From an uncultured Alphaproteobacteria bacterium (GTDB taxonomy: Bacteria > Pseudomonadota > Alphaproteobacteria > HIMB59 > GCA-002718135): a stretch of 53,730 nt of DNA. Every line of letters starts with the position of its first letter. The stretch's first letter is position 1. The translations under genes and the position numbers were made by a program. The notes under the pieces are model-generated. The model did not search any database. It was not told the origin of the DNA and was given only the letters and a program-made list of their open reading frames with translations. Shown piece by piece: positions 18,086-26,665 of this stretch. The DNA lies in contig CACBLW010000008.1 in assembly GCA_902540265.1 (NCBI GenBank), positions 1-53,730 of the forward strand, in the 5' to 3' direction.

Positions 18086-18466
18086 ATGTTTGCTTTTATT
18101 ACCATTGGAACAAATAATTTAAAAAAATCTTCTGCATTTTATAGTAAAATTTTAAAACCTCTAAAAATTAAAAAAGTTTTATCTCATAATCGATATTATG
18201 GTTATGCTAAAAAAGAAACTCCTAAAAAAATAGAATTATACTTGATCAGACCTCATAACAAAAAAAAAGCAACCATAGGAAATGGTACAATGATTACTTT
18301 TAAAGCTAATTCTAAAAAAACTGTTAATGAATTTCATAAAATTGGAATTAGTCTTGGAGCAAAAGATGAAGGAATGCCTGGGCCCAGACATGGTAAAGAT
18401 TATTATGCATATTTAAGGGATTTAGATGGTAACAAGATTTGTATTTTTAAAAAAATTTCATCTTAA
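18086..18466 (+). CDS. VOC (glyoxalase/bleomycin-resistance fold) family protein
   Basis: Small cytoplasmic protein of 126 residues with two beta-alpha-beta-beta-beta modules of the vicinal-oxygen-chelate fold: the N-terminal segment FAFITIGTNNLKKSSAFYSKIL and the C-terminal AYLRDLDGNKICIFKK, typical of glyoxalase-like proteins. The function is unknown; relatives include dioxygenases, isomerases and antibiotic-binding proteins. It begins 12 bp after the tRNA-Leu and overlaps the convergent nadK by 4 bp. It may be read through from the tRNA promoter. Confidence 0.75.
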   Translation: MFAFITIGTNNLKKSSAFYSKILKPLKIKKVLSHNRYYGYAKKETPKKIELYLIRPHNKKKATIGNGTMITFKANSKKTVNEFHKIGISLGAKDEGMPGPRHGKDYYAYLRDLDGNKICIFKKISS

Positions 18467-19221
18467 TAATTAAATTGCTCATTCAAAATTTTATCTTCAA
18501 TAGAGTGCTTACTATCGAACAATACAGTACATTTATTTTCATCTGAAGAAACAATATTCACTTTACTAATATCTCTAAATTCAACATTGTCTGCTGTTAC
18601 GCTAGATGAGCGTTCATCATTATTTAATACTTCAAAATCAATTTTACTAATTTCAGATAACAGAGCACCTCTCCATCTCCTTGGTCTAAAGGCACTGATT
18701 GGAGTTAATGCAAGTATATTTGAGTCTAAAGGTAGAATGCTACCGTGTGCGGATAGATTATAAGCTGTACTTCCAGCTGATGTAGATAACAAAACACCAT
18801 CACATATCAACTCTTTCATTTTTACTTTATCATTTATTTTGATTTTAATTTTTGATGCCAAATGAGTCTGCCTCATAAGAGAAACTTCATTATAAGCATA
18901 TGCTTCAAAAATCTCATTATTAACACTTTGTGCAGTCATTTTTAATGGTTTAAAAGTAGATTTTTTAGCATTGATAATCATATCATTTAAATTTTCATTA
19001 CTTAGATTGTTCATTAAAAAACCAATTGAACCAAAGTTTATTCCAAAAAATGGTTTGTTTAGTTTATTAAAATTATGAAGTGATTTTAATAGCAATCCAT
19101 CGCCTCCAATTGGAATAATGTAGTCGGCATCTTCAACAGAATTTTGCCCAAATAATTCTGTTAGTTTTTTTTCTGTATTTTGTGCTTCAGGATTGTTTGA
19201 TGATAAAAAATGAAATTTCAT
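18463..19221 (-). CDS. nadK: NAD kinase
   Basis: Phosphorylates NAD to NADP using ATP or polyphosphate. The protein has 252 residues, with the GGDG motif at 39-42 (IPIGGDGLLLKSL), the NAD-binding region LLSTSAGSTAYNLSAHG near residue 145 and PISAFRPRRWRG near residue 180. It is slightly shorter than E. coli NadK, as usual in alphaproteobacteria. Its ATG overlaps the moaA stop by one base (TAATG), so translation is coupled. It is the last gene of the dksA-DUF3553-moaA-nadK run. Confidence 0.95.
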   Translation of the reverse strand: MKFHFLSSNNPEAQNTEKKLTELFGQNSVEDADYIIPIGGDGLLLKSLHNFNKLNKPFFGINFGSIGFLMNNLSNENLNDMIINAKKSTFKPLKMTAQSVNNEIFEAYAYNEVSLMRQTHLASKIKIKINDKVKMKELICDGVLLSTSAGSTAYNLSAHGSILPLDSNILALTPISAFRPRRWRGALLSEISKIDFEVLNNDERSSSVTADNVEFRDISKVNIVSSDENKCTVLFDSKHSIEDKILNEQFNY

Positions 19222-20213
19222 TATCCACCTGTTACGTTCATGTGTCTTTTCATATATTTATTAATCTTTACTCCAATCATGAAATCATGTTGTTTTGGTT
19301 TAATATTAAGAGCAAATTTAATTTTTTCTTTTATATAATCATCACTATAATCTTTTCTCATAATATCTCTAAAATCAACAAAGTCATTCTGACCAAGGCA
19401 CATAAAAAGTTTACCAGTGCTTGATATTCTTACCCTATTGCAAGAGGCACAAAAATTATTTGTTAAAGGACTTATAAACCCAATTTTATTAGACACCAAA
19501 TCACTAGTATAAAATCTAGCTGGGCCTCCAGTACTGTAATCAATTTTAGAAAATTTATATATTTTGTTTAGTTTTTCAAAAGTATCAGAAAGTGAGATAA
19601 ACTGATATTCTCTCGCTATATCAGTTTCTTCCATTGGCATTACTTCAATAAATGTAAGATCAATTTTTTTATTACTAGTCCAATTAATTAATTCTTCAAT
19701 TTCATTCTCATTAAAATCTTTAATTACTACAGTATTAATTTTAATTTTTATGTTGTTATCAAGTGCTTCATTAATTCCATCAAATACTTTTTCAATATTT
19801 CCAAATCTTGTTATTTTATTATATTTTTTGGGATTAATTGTATCTAGAGAAATATTTATCCTATTAACACCATTTAGCTTAAGTTGTTTTGCATATTTTT
19901 TTAATAGAGTTCCATTTGTTGTGAGTGTAATCTCTTTTAGATTTGTTTTTTCTTTTTTATTATTAAGTTTTTCGATTAATTTTATAATATCATTTCTTAC
20001 CAAAGGCTCACCTCCGGTTAATCTAATTTTTTCAACTCCGAGTTCTATAAAGTTGTCACACAATCTTTCAATTTCTTCTAAAGTGAGTATATCTTTACGT
20101 GGAAGAAATTGCATTTTTTCTTTCATACAATAAACACATCTCAGATCACATCTATCAGTAACAGATACTCTTAGATAATTTACTTTTCTTAAATACTGAT
20201 CAATTAGTTGCAT
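19221..20213 (-). CDS. moaA: GTP 3',8-cyclase MoaA (molybdenum cofactor biosynthesis)
   Basis: Radical-SAM enzyme for the first step of molybdopterin synthesis. The N-terminal radical-SAM cluster is formed by Cys22, Cys26 and Cys29 (CDLRCVYCM). The second cluster is in NNFCASCNRVRISSTGKLFMC near residue 260. The protein ends in the conserved double glycine (VTGG) needed for activity. At 330 residues the length is normal. It overlaps the DUF3553 gene by 14 bp and nadK by one base. No other moa/moe gene is visible, apart from the MogA-like domain of the nearby CinA-like protein. Confidence 0.95.
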   Translation of the reverse strand: MQLIDQYLRKVNYLRVSVTDRCDLRCVYCMKEKMQFLPRKDILTLEEIERLCDNFIELGVEKIRLTGGEPLVRNDIIKLIEKLNNKKEKTNLKEITLTTNGTLLKKYAKQLKLNGVNRINISLDTINPKKYNKITRFGNIEKVFDGINEALDNNIKIKINTVVIKDFNENEIEELINWTSNKKIDLTFIEVMPMEETDIAREYQFISLSDTFEKLNKIYKFSKIDYSTGGPARFYTSDLVSNKIGFISPLTNNFCASCNRVRISSTGKLFMCLGQNDFVDFRDIMRKDYSDDYIKEKIKFALNIKPKQHDFMIGVKINKYMKRHMNVTGG

Positions 20214-20397
20214 TTATATTAATTATTTTTAATTCAACTTCTCTAGGGTTAATAGTTTTTTTTCCAACATTTTCAAAATTAATTGTAACGATATTATTAA
20301 TACATGATTGTACTTGACCAATTCCCCATTCTTTTTCTTTGCTGACATTTACAACAAAAGTACCTGGTGTAAGATCACCTATATAAAAATCTGACAT
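20200..20397 (-). CDS. DUF3553 domain-containing protein
   Basis: Small protein of 65 residues with the alphaproteobacterial DUF3553 pattern: a WGIGQVQSCINNIVTINFE segment (small beta-barrel, resembling KOW/CarD-like or UvrD C-terminal modules) and a PREVELK ending. The function is unknown. Its fold and place between dksA (9 bp upstream) and moaA suggest a nucleic-acid- or RNA-polymerase-related role, which is inference only. Confidence 0.75.
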   Translation of the reverse strand: MSDFYIGDLTPGTFVVNVSKEKEWGIGQVQSCINNIVTINFENVGKKTINPREVELKIININATN

Positions 20398-20406
20398 TTA
20401 AAAAAA

Positions 20407-20814
20407 TTAACTAATTCTTTTTTCTGCTTTTTCATGCATTTCTTGAGCTTCTAAACTCAATGTTGCAACTGGTCTTGCTTCTAATCTTTTGATACTTATT
20501 GGATCACCTGTTTCATCGCAATACCCATAAGATCCATCTTCAATTCTTTGAAGAGCAGCATCAATTTTATTAATTAGCTTTCTTTCTCTATCTCTAGTTC
20601 TAAGTTCGAAAGATCTATCTATTTCTTCAGATGCTCTATCGGTTATGTCGGGTTTTGCTTCATTCTCATTTTGAAGATTATTTAAAGTTTGAGATGACTC
20701 CTTAAGTAAATCTTGTTTCCAACTTACTAATTTTTGCCTAAAATATTCTTTCATTTTGGCATTCATGAATTTTTCTTTCTGAGTTGGTTTATAATTTTTA
20801 GGTAATTTAGTCAT
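20407..20814 (-). CDS. dksA: RNA polymerase-binding transcription factor DksA
   Basis: Binds the secondary channel of RNA polymerase and, with ppGpp, adjusts rRNA and amino-acid promoter activity. The protein has 135 residues from the ATG at 20814; a TTG at 20841 would add nine residues, but the ATG gives the usual start MTKLPKNYKP. The coiled-coil tip DxxDRA is present (Asp56 and Asp59). The C-terminal zinc-finger region reads YGYCDETGDPI then LEARPVATLSLEAQ and keeps only one of the four cysteines of the E. coli protein (Cys99), a form known in alphaproteobacteria. It heads the run dksA-DUF3553-moaA-nadK. Confidence 0.92.
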   Translation of the reverse strand: MTKLPKNYKPTQKEKFMNAKMKEYFRQKLVSWKQDLLKESSQTLNNLQNENEAKPDITDRASEEIDRSFELRTRDRERKLINKIDAALQRIEDGSYGYCDETGDPISIKRLEARPVATLSLEAQEMHEKAEKRIS

Positions 20815-20928
20815 AATTTTAAAAAGCTGCTGATTTATCAAATGATTTTATTTATTCAAGCAATATTGAGATTTTATTAATTATAAATAATTCATATTTT
20901 TCAATATTTTAATCAAATTTTTATAAAA

Positions 20929-20958
20929 GAACAAAAATAGAACTTTTAAAAATAGAAC
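20929..20958 (+). promoter_or_regulatory. LexA operator (SOS box) of recA, GAAC-N7-GAAC plus an extra half-site
   Basis: GAAC at 20929-20932 and GAAC at 20940-20943 are separated by exactly seven bases (AAAAATA), the direct-repeat operator described for alphaproteobacterial LexA. A third GAAC is at 20955-20958 after 11 bases. The site lies 86-100 bp upstream of the recA ATG in the 214-bp divergent dksA-recA region. The assignment rests on the motif and its place; lexA itself is not in the window. Confidence 0.75.
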
Positions 20959-21028
20959 AAAACGTGTACAAGTAATCATGATTTGCAAGAATCTTAATAA
21001 AAACATAGGAAATTAATGGAGAAATGTA

Positions 21029-22141
21029 ATGTCTCAAGCTAAATTAAAAGTAGTAAATAACGAAAATTCAATGGATAAAGAAAACAGAAGTAAATCTCTA
21101 GAAGCCGCTGTAAACCTAATAGAGAAAAATTATGGAAAAGGCTCAATAATGAAATTGGGCTCTAAAACAAACGTAGATATTGAAGCAATATCTACCGGTT
21201 CATTAGGGCTTGATATAGCACTTGGTATTGGAGGAGTTCCAAAAGGGAGAATTATTGAAATTTATGGGCCTGAAAGTTCTGGTAAAACCACTTTAGCTAC
21301 TCATATTGTTGCAGAGTCACAAAAACAAGGTGGTAATTGCGCATTTATAGATGCAGAGCATGCTTTAGATCCAGCATATGCTAAGAAATTAGGTGTAAAT
21401 TTAGAAGAATTATTAATTTCCCAGCCTGATACAGGTGAGCAGGGTTTAGAAATCGCGGATTCTCTAATTAAATCTGGAGGTATTGATGTGTTAATCATTG
21501 ATTCAGTTGCAGCACTTGTGCCAAGAGCTGAATTAGAAGGCGATATGGGAGATTCATTACCTGGCTTGCAAGCTAGATTGATGAGTCAGGCTTTAAGAAA
21601 ACTCACAAGTTCTATTGCTCAATCAAATACTTTAGTTGTATTCATAAATCAACTTAGAATGAAAATTGGTGTTATGTTTGGTAGTCCTGAGACAACTACA
21701 GGCGGTAATGCTTTAAAATTTTATTCTTCCGTAAGAATGGACATTAGAAGAATTGGTGCAATTAAAGATAAAGATGAAATCATAGGAAATCAAACTAGAG
21801 TAAAGATAGTTAAAAATAAAGTCGCACCTCCATTCAAAGTTGTTGAATTTGATATAATGTATGGAGAGGGAATATCTAAATTAGGTGAATTAGTTGATTT
21901 AGGTGTCAAAGCAGAAATAATTGATAAATCAGGATCATGGTTTGCATACAAAAATACTAAAATAGGACAAGGTAGAGAAAACGTTAAAAACTTTCTTAAC
22001 GATAATCCCACTATAGCTAAAGAAATTGAAAATCAAATTCTACAAAATGCTGGAATAGTTGAAAAAGCTATGATGGAAGGAAAAGTAGAGAATAAAGAAA
22101 AAGAAAAAGAAGCTAAAGAAGCTGAAGAAATAAAAGAATAA
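21029..22141 (+). CDS. recA: Recombinase RecA
   Basis: Strand-exchange ATPase and SOS co-protease, 370 residues. The Walker A motif is GPESSGKTT near residue 80, [10 protein letters not shown] follows, Walker B is [10 protein letters not shown] near residue 155, loop L1 is in [23 protein letters not shown], and L2 is in [26 protein letters not shown]. The acidic/lysine-rich C-terminal tail (many Glu and Lys after residue 350) is normal for RecA. A GGAG Shine-Dalgarno at 21018-21021 is 7 bp before the ATG. It has a LexA box upstream and a strong intrinsic terminator downstream, so it is a single-gene unit. Confidence 0.98.
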   Translation: MSQAKLKVVNNENSMDKENRSKSLEAAVNLIEKNYGKGSIMKLGSKTNVDIEAISTGSLGLDIALGIGGVPKGRIIEIYGPESSGKTTLATHIVAESQKQGGNCAFIDAEHALDPAYAKKLGVNLEELLISQPDTGEQGLEIADSLIKSGGIDVLIIDSVAALVPRAELEGDMGDSLPGLQARLMSQALRKLTSSIAQSNTLVVFINQLRMKIGVMFGSPETTTGGNALKFYSSVRMDIRRIGAIKDKDEIIGNQTRVKIVKNKVAPPFKVVEFDIMYGEGISKLGELVDLGVKAEIIDKSGSWFAYKNTKIGQGRENVKNFLNDNPTIAKEIENQILQNAGIVEKAMMEGKVENKEKEKEAKEAEEIKE

Positions 22142-22160
22142 TAAATATTATTTTAGTCCG

Positions 22161-22188
22161 GCGCCTATTTTAAAATAGGCGCTTTTTT
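22161..22188 (+). terminator. Rho-independent terminator of recA
   Basis: A perfect inverted repeat (GCGCCTATTTT at 22161-22171 and AAAATAGGCGC at 22172-22182) is followed by six T at 22183-22188. It starts 20 bp after the recA stop. It is the clearest intrinsic terminator in the window and separates recA from the alaS promoter. Confidence 0.9.
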
Positions 22189-22189
22189 A

Positions 22190-22218
22190 TTTAGACAATA
22201 GAGTTTTCAAGTTATAAT
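22190..22218 (+). promoter_or_regulatory. Predicted sigma-70 promoter of alaS
   Basis: A consensus -10 TATAAT at 22213-22218 with TTTAGA at 22190-22195 (4 of 6 matches) at a 17-bp spacing. Only eight bases lie between the -10 element and the alaS ATG at 22227, giving an expected leader of about 0-3 bases. No Shine-Dalgarno is present (the bases before the ATG are ACCTTTTC). Confidence 0.6.
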
Positions 22219-22226
22219 ACCTTTTC

Positions 22227-24899
22227 ATGAATTCAAATAAGATTAGGTCAACATTTCTTAATTATTTTAAAAAAAATGGACATGAGGTTATTCATTCCAG
22301 TTCTCTAGTACCTGATAATGATCCTACTCTAATGTTTGCTAACTCTGGAATGGTACAATTTAAAAATATTTTTACAGGAAAAGAGACAAGAGATTATAAA
22401 AGAGCGACTACTGCTCAGAAATGTGTAAGAGCAGGCGGTAAGCATAATGATTTAGAAAATGTAGGATACACTACAAGACATCATACTTTTTTTGAAATGT
22501 TAGGTAATTTCTCTTTTGGAGATTATTTTAAAGAGTTGGCCATAGAACTAGCTTGGAATCTAATTACTAAAGAATATTCAATAAATAAAGATAGACTATT
22601 AGTAACTGTTTATTCTGATGATCAAGAAGCTTTTGATTTATGGAAAAAAATAGCTGGTTTGTCTGAAAATAAAATTATTAGAATTAGTACATCTGATAAT
22701 TTTTGGTCAATGGGTGAAACTGGTCCTTGCGGTCCATGTTCTGAAATATTTTATGATCATGGTGATAAATACGAAGGAGGTCCTCCAGGTTCTCCAAACG
22801 AAGATGGTGATAGATTTATAGAAATATGGAATTTAGTATTTATGCAATATGAGCAAATATCTAAATCTGAGAGAATAAATCTACCTAAACCTTCCATTGA
22901 TACTGGAATGGGATTAGAAAGAATGACAGCCCTTCTAGATGGATCTAACGATAATTATTCAACAGATTTATTTCAACCAATTATAAATGAATCAACAAAA
23001 CTATGCGGTGATGAAAGTTCAATAACAAATCCTAGTCACAGAGTAATTGCAGATCACTTAAAATCCTCCTCTTTTTTAATTGCTGATGGAGTAATGCCTT
23101 CTAATGAAGGTAGAGGATACGTCTTACGAAGAATAATGAGAAGGGGAATGCGACACGCTCATTCTTTAGGTAATAAAGAGCCTGTATTTCATAAGCTATT
23201 CCCTATTTTTTTAGATGGAATTAAAAATTCATATCCTGAATTAGATAGAGCTAAAGATCTCATTACTAATACATTAATGAATGAAGAAACTAAATTTAAG
23301 GAAACTGTTGAAAAAGGAATAAAAATTTTAGATGAGGAAATTTCTAACTCAACAAATATATTTAATGGAGAAGTAGCATTTAAATTATACGATACCTATG
23401 GATTTCCCTTAGATTTAACACAAGATTATTTGAAAAGTAAAAATATTGAAGTCGATATAAAAACATTTGACCAAAAAATGTTAGATCAAAAGGAAAGAGC
23501 GAGACAAAGCTGGAAAGGTACAGGAGACATCGAGGATGAAGGCATTTGGTTTGAAATAACTTCTAAAATAGATCCAACAGAATTTTTAGGATATTCTGAT
23601 ATGGAAGCTGATTGTAAAATAATTTCAATCATATCAGAAAGTAAGTCAGTAGATAAAATTAAAAAAGATCAAGAAGCAATTATAATATTAAATCAAACAC
23701 CTTTTTATGGAGAAAGTGGTGGTCAGGTGGGTGATAAAGGTTTTTTTGAAAATGATAATTTTAAGTTTGAAGTTATGAATACTACAAAAATATTTGGAAA
23801 TTATTTTCTACACAAAGGTAAAGTAATTAGTGGTGGATGCAAAGTTGAAGATACCATTACAGCAAGTATTAATACAGTGAATAGAGATTTTATTAAATAT
23901 AATCATTCATCAACTCATTTATTACACGCTGCTCTAAGAAAAATACTAGGCAAGCATGTCACGCAGAAGGGTTCACTTGTAAATTCAGAAAAACTTAGAT
24001 TTGATTTTAGTCACAATAGTCCAATTGAAAAAGATCAACTCATCAATGTTGAAAAAATTGTAAATGATCAAATTCAAAAAAATGGAATTGTTGAAATTAA
24101 AATTGTGGATCAAGAAAAAGCTATTGAAGAAGGTGCGATGGCATTATTTGGAGAAAAATATAGCGATGAAGTAAGAGTAGTAACAATGGGTCAAGATAAT
24201 GAACTATTCTTTTCAAAAGAATTATGCGGAGGAACTCATGTTGTTAAATTAGGGGAAATAAGTAAATTTAAAATAACTAATCAATCTAGTGTTGCGTCTG
24301 GAATAAGAAGAATAGAGGCTGTGTCTAATGTTTCAGTAGATAGATATATCAAAGAAATAGAAAGAAATTTATTAGAAAAAAATAAAAACCAAGATAATCA
24401 AATTGAAGATTTAAAGAATAAAATTAAAAAGATTAATCCTGATTATAATTTTAAAAATCAATCTGAAGACAAAGGTTTGTTAATTAAAGAATTAATGCAA
24501 ATACACGAAAAGTTAAAACAAAATATGTCTATTTCAAAAAATATTGACAATATTGTTGTAAAAAAAATCAAAGAATTAAATTTTATATACTTGATTGCTG
24601 AAGGCTATCCTAATAAATCTTTGAAAACATTTATTGATGAGCAAAAAAAACAATATAGTAAAAATAGTGTTTCGTTAATAATTTCAAATAATGAAAACAA
24701 ACTATCTATTGTGTTAGGAGTTACAGAAGATATTACAGATTTTTTTGATGCTTCAAAAGAAATTAGAGAAATTTCGATTATTCTAGGTGGAAAGGGAGGA
24801 GGCGGTAGAAAAGATCTTGCTCAAGGAGGAGGATTAAATGTTAGTCAAATTAATGAGAGTATAAAATACGTAGAAGATAGATTAAATTCTATTAGTTAA
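22227..24899 (+). CDS. alaS: Alanine--tRNA ligase
   Basis: Class II synthetase, 890 residues, full length. The catalytic domain is N-terminal ([33 protein letters not shown] and [15 protein letters not shown]). The editing domain has the zinc ligands [11 protein letters not shown] near residue 562 and LCGGTHV near residue 667. A Lys/Glu/Asn-rich coiled-coil linker follows, and the C-terminal C-Ala domain ends in the glycine-rich [16 protein letters not shown] segment. The recA-alaS order is conserved in many Proteobacteria. Its 3' end overlaps the convergent icd by 8 bp. The promoter lies directly at the start codon, implying a near-leaderless message. Confidence 0.97.
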   Translation: MNSNKIRSTFLNYFKKNGHEVIHSSSLVPDNDPTLMFANSGMVQFKNIFTGKETRDYKRATTAQKCVRAGGKHNDLENVGYTTRHHTFFEMLGNFSFGDYFKELAIELAWNLITKEYSINKDRLLVTVYSDDQEAFDLWKKIAGLSENKIIRISTSDNFWSMGETGPCGPCSEIFYDHGDKYEGGPPGSPNEDGDRFIEIWNLVFMQYEQISKSERINLPKPSIDTGMGLERMTALLDGSNDNYSTDLFQPIINESTKLCGDESSITNPSHRVIADHLKSSSFLIADGVMPSNEGRGYVLRRIMRRGMRHAHSLGNKEPVFHKLFPIFLDGIKNSYPELDRAKDLITNTLMNEETKFKETVEKGIKILDEEISNSTNIFNGEVAFKLYDTYGFPLDLTQDYLKSKNIEVDIKTFDQKMLDQKERARQSWKGTGDIEDEGIWFEITSKIDPTEFLGYSDMEADCKIISIISESKSVDKIKKDQEAIIILNQTPFYGESGGQVGDKGFFENDNFKFEVMNTTKIFGNYFLHKGKVISGGCKVEDTITASINTVNRDFIKYNHSSTHLLHAALRKILGKHVTQKGSLVNSEKLRFDFSHNSPIEKDQLINVEKIVNDQIQKNGIVEIKIVDQEKAIEEGAMALFGEKYSDEVRVVTMGQDNELFFSKELCGGTHVVKLGEISKFKITNQSSVASGIRRIEAVSNVSVDRYIKEIERNLLEKNKNQDNQIEDLKNKIKKINPDYNFKNQSEDKGLLIKELMQIHEKLKQNMSISKNIDNIVVKKIKELNFIYLIAEGYPNKSLKTFIDEQKKQYSKNSVSLIISNNENKLSIVLGVTEDITDFFDASKEIREISIILGGKGGGGRKDLAQGGGLNVSQINESIKYVEDRLNSIS

Positions 24900-26100
24900 T
24901 TTGAAAATTCTTTTTTATTGCGCTTAAAAAATCTTGAGTGTTTAACCATTTCTGATCTTTATTAATTAATATTGCCAAATCTTTTGTCATTTCACCACTT
25001 TCTACAGTTTTGATACACGTTTCTTCCAATTTTTTTGCAAAATTTATTAATTCATTATTACAATCAAATTCTCCTCTAAAACTTAAACCCCTTGTCCAGG
25101 CAAAAATTGATGCAATAGGATTAGTTGAAGTTTCCAGACCTTTCTGATGATTTCTATAATGTCTTGTAACAGTTCCATGTGCAGCTTCAGCTTCTACTGT
25201 TTTGCCATCTGGAGTCATTAACACACTTGTCATTAAACCTAGTGATCCAAATCCTTGAGCCACAGAATCTGATTGCACATCTCCATCATAATTTTTACAA
25301 GCCCAAATAAAATTACCTTCCCATTTTAATGCTGAGGCCACCATATCATCGATTAATCTGTGTTCATAAACTATGTCTTTTTCTTTAAATTTATTTTTAA
25401 ATTCATTATTAAACACATCTTCAAATAAGTCTTTAAATCTTCCATCGTAGACTTTCAAAATAGTATTTTTAGTAGAAAGATAAACTGGCCAACCAAGGTT
25501 AAGTCCATAATTAAAACAAGCTCTAGCAAAGTCTTTTATTGAATTATCTAAATTATACATTGATAGGGCTACACCAGATTTTTCAAATTCATAAACATCT
25601 TTTGTAAATCCTTCAGATCCATCTTTAGGTTCAAAAACCATTTTAAGTGTTCCTGGTTTATTAATTAATGTGTCAGTTGCTCTATATTGATCACCAAAGG
25701 CATGTCTAGCAACTACAATTGGATGGTTCCAGTTTGTAATTATTCTTGGAACATTCTTGCATATAATTGGTTGTCTAAATATAGTTCCTCCCAGTATATT
25801 TCTTATTGTTCCATTTGGAGAACGCCACATTTGTTTTAATTTGAATTCCTCTACTCGATTTTCATCAGGAGTAATTGTTGCACATTTTATTCCTACGCCA
25901 TATTTTTTTACCGCCTCGGCAGCGTCTATGGTGATTTGATCATTTGTTTCATCTCTTTTAATCACTCCAAGATCAAAATATTTGATATCTATATCAAGAT
26001 AGGGCAAAATTAATTGTTCTTTTATGTACTCCCAGATGATTCTGGTCATTTCATCTCCATCCATTTCCACTACAGGGTTTTTAACTTTTATTTTTGCCAT
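24892..26100 (-). CDS. icd: Isocitrate dehydrogenase (NADP+), homodimeric type
   Basis: TCA-cycle enzyme oxidising isocitrate to 2-oxoglutarate with NADP. The 402-residue protein is the eukaryote-like homodimeric form common in alphaproteobacteria: [17 protein letters not shown] at the N-terminus, [20 protein letters not shown] near residue 75, [16 protein letters not shown] near residue 94, and [17 protein letters not shown] and [12 protein letters not shown] (NADP site) in the C-terminal half. Its start overlaps the LOG gene upstream by 13 bp, so the two are co-translated. Confidence 0.95.
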   Translation of the reverse strand: MAKIKVKNPVVEMDGDEMTRIIWEYIKEQLILPYLDIDIKYFDLGVIKRDETNDQITIDAAEAVKKYGVGIKCATITPDENRVEEFKLKQMWRSPNGTIRNILGGTIFRQPIICKNVPRIITNWNHPIVVARHAFGDQYRATDTLINKPGTLKMVFEPKDGSEGFTKDVYEFEKSGVALSMYNLDNSIKDFARACFNYGLNLGWPVYLSTKNTILKVYDGRFKDLFEDVFNNEFKNKFKEKDIVYEHRLIDDMVASALKWEGNFIWACKNYDGDVQSDSVAQGFGSLGLMTSVLMTPDGKTVEAEAAHGTVTRHYRNHQKGLETSTNPIASIFAWTRGLSFRGEFDCNNELINFAKKLEETCIKTVESGEMTKDLAILINKDQKWLNTQDFLSAIKKNFQIN

Positions 26101-26639
26101 TTAATTAATATATTTTTTAATTGATCAACCGTATCTATAATGTGAAAACTGTTTTGTAAATTTTTATTTGAAAATTTTTCATTTTCAAAAAATTTAAATT
26201 GTTGAAATAGATTATCCCAGAAATTATTTTTATTAAAAAATATTATTGGCTTGTTATGAATCCCCATTATTTTCCAAGATACAACTTCTACTATTTCTTC
26301 TAAAGTTCCTGTACCTCCTGGTAATGCTAAATATGCATCACCTAACTCAAAGAGTAATTTTTTTCTTTCAGACATATTATCAACTATTTTTAACTCATCT
26401 ATATTTTCAAAAATTATTTCTCTCTCAGATAAAAAATTAGGAATTACTCCAATAACTCTATTTTTATATTTTTTTGCTGTCTTAGCAATCACGCCCATAA
26501 TACCAACTTTTGCCCCACCGTAGACAATATTTATTTTAAATGATGATATTAGTTTACTAATTTCTTCTGCATCTTGATAATATTTATTACTTAAATTATC
26601 TGAAGATGAGCAATAGACAGTAATAGATTTAATAGTCAT
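26088..26639 (-). CDS. LOG family protein (Rossmann fold, TIGR00730-type)
   Basis: The 183-residue protein has the LOG/lysine-decarboxylase-like signatures [10 protein letters not shown] near residues 40-49 and PGGTGTLEE at 107-115. Characterised relatives hydrolyse nucleoside 5'-monophosphates to ribose 5-phosphate and a free base, notably cytokinin riboside monophosphates; annotation as lysine decarboxylase is a known misnomer. The substrate here is unknown; turnover of adenylate-type nucleotides is a reasonable inference. It overlaps icd by 13 bp and probably heads that operon. Confidence 0.85.
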   Translation of the reverse strand: MTIKSITVYCSSSDNLSNKYYQDAEEISKLISSFKINIVYGGAKVGIMGVIAKTAKKYKNRVIGVIPNFLSEREIIFENIDELKIVDNMSERKKLLFELGDAYLALPGGTGTLEEIVEVVSWKIMGIHNKPIIFFNKNNFWDNLFQQFKFFENEKFSNKNLQNSFHIIDTVDQLKNILIKWQK

Positions 26640-26665
26640 ATATTTAAATTTTTAAAAGAAAAAAT

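Noticed and set aside
18086..18466. The VOC protein as an antibiotic-resistance gene
   Set aside because: The fold alone gives no substrate; nothing in the context supports resistance.
20815..20841. A TTG start extending DksA by nine residues
   Set aside because: The ATG at 20814 gives the family-typical MTKLPKNYKP start; the extension is not conserved-looking.
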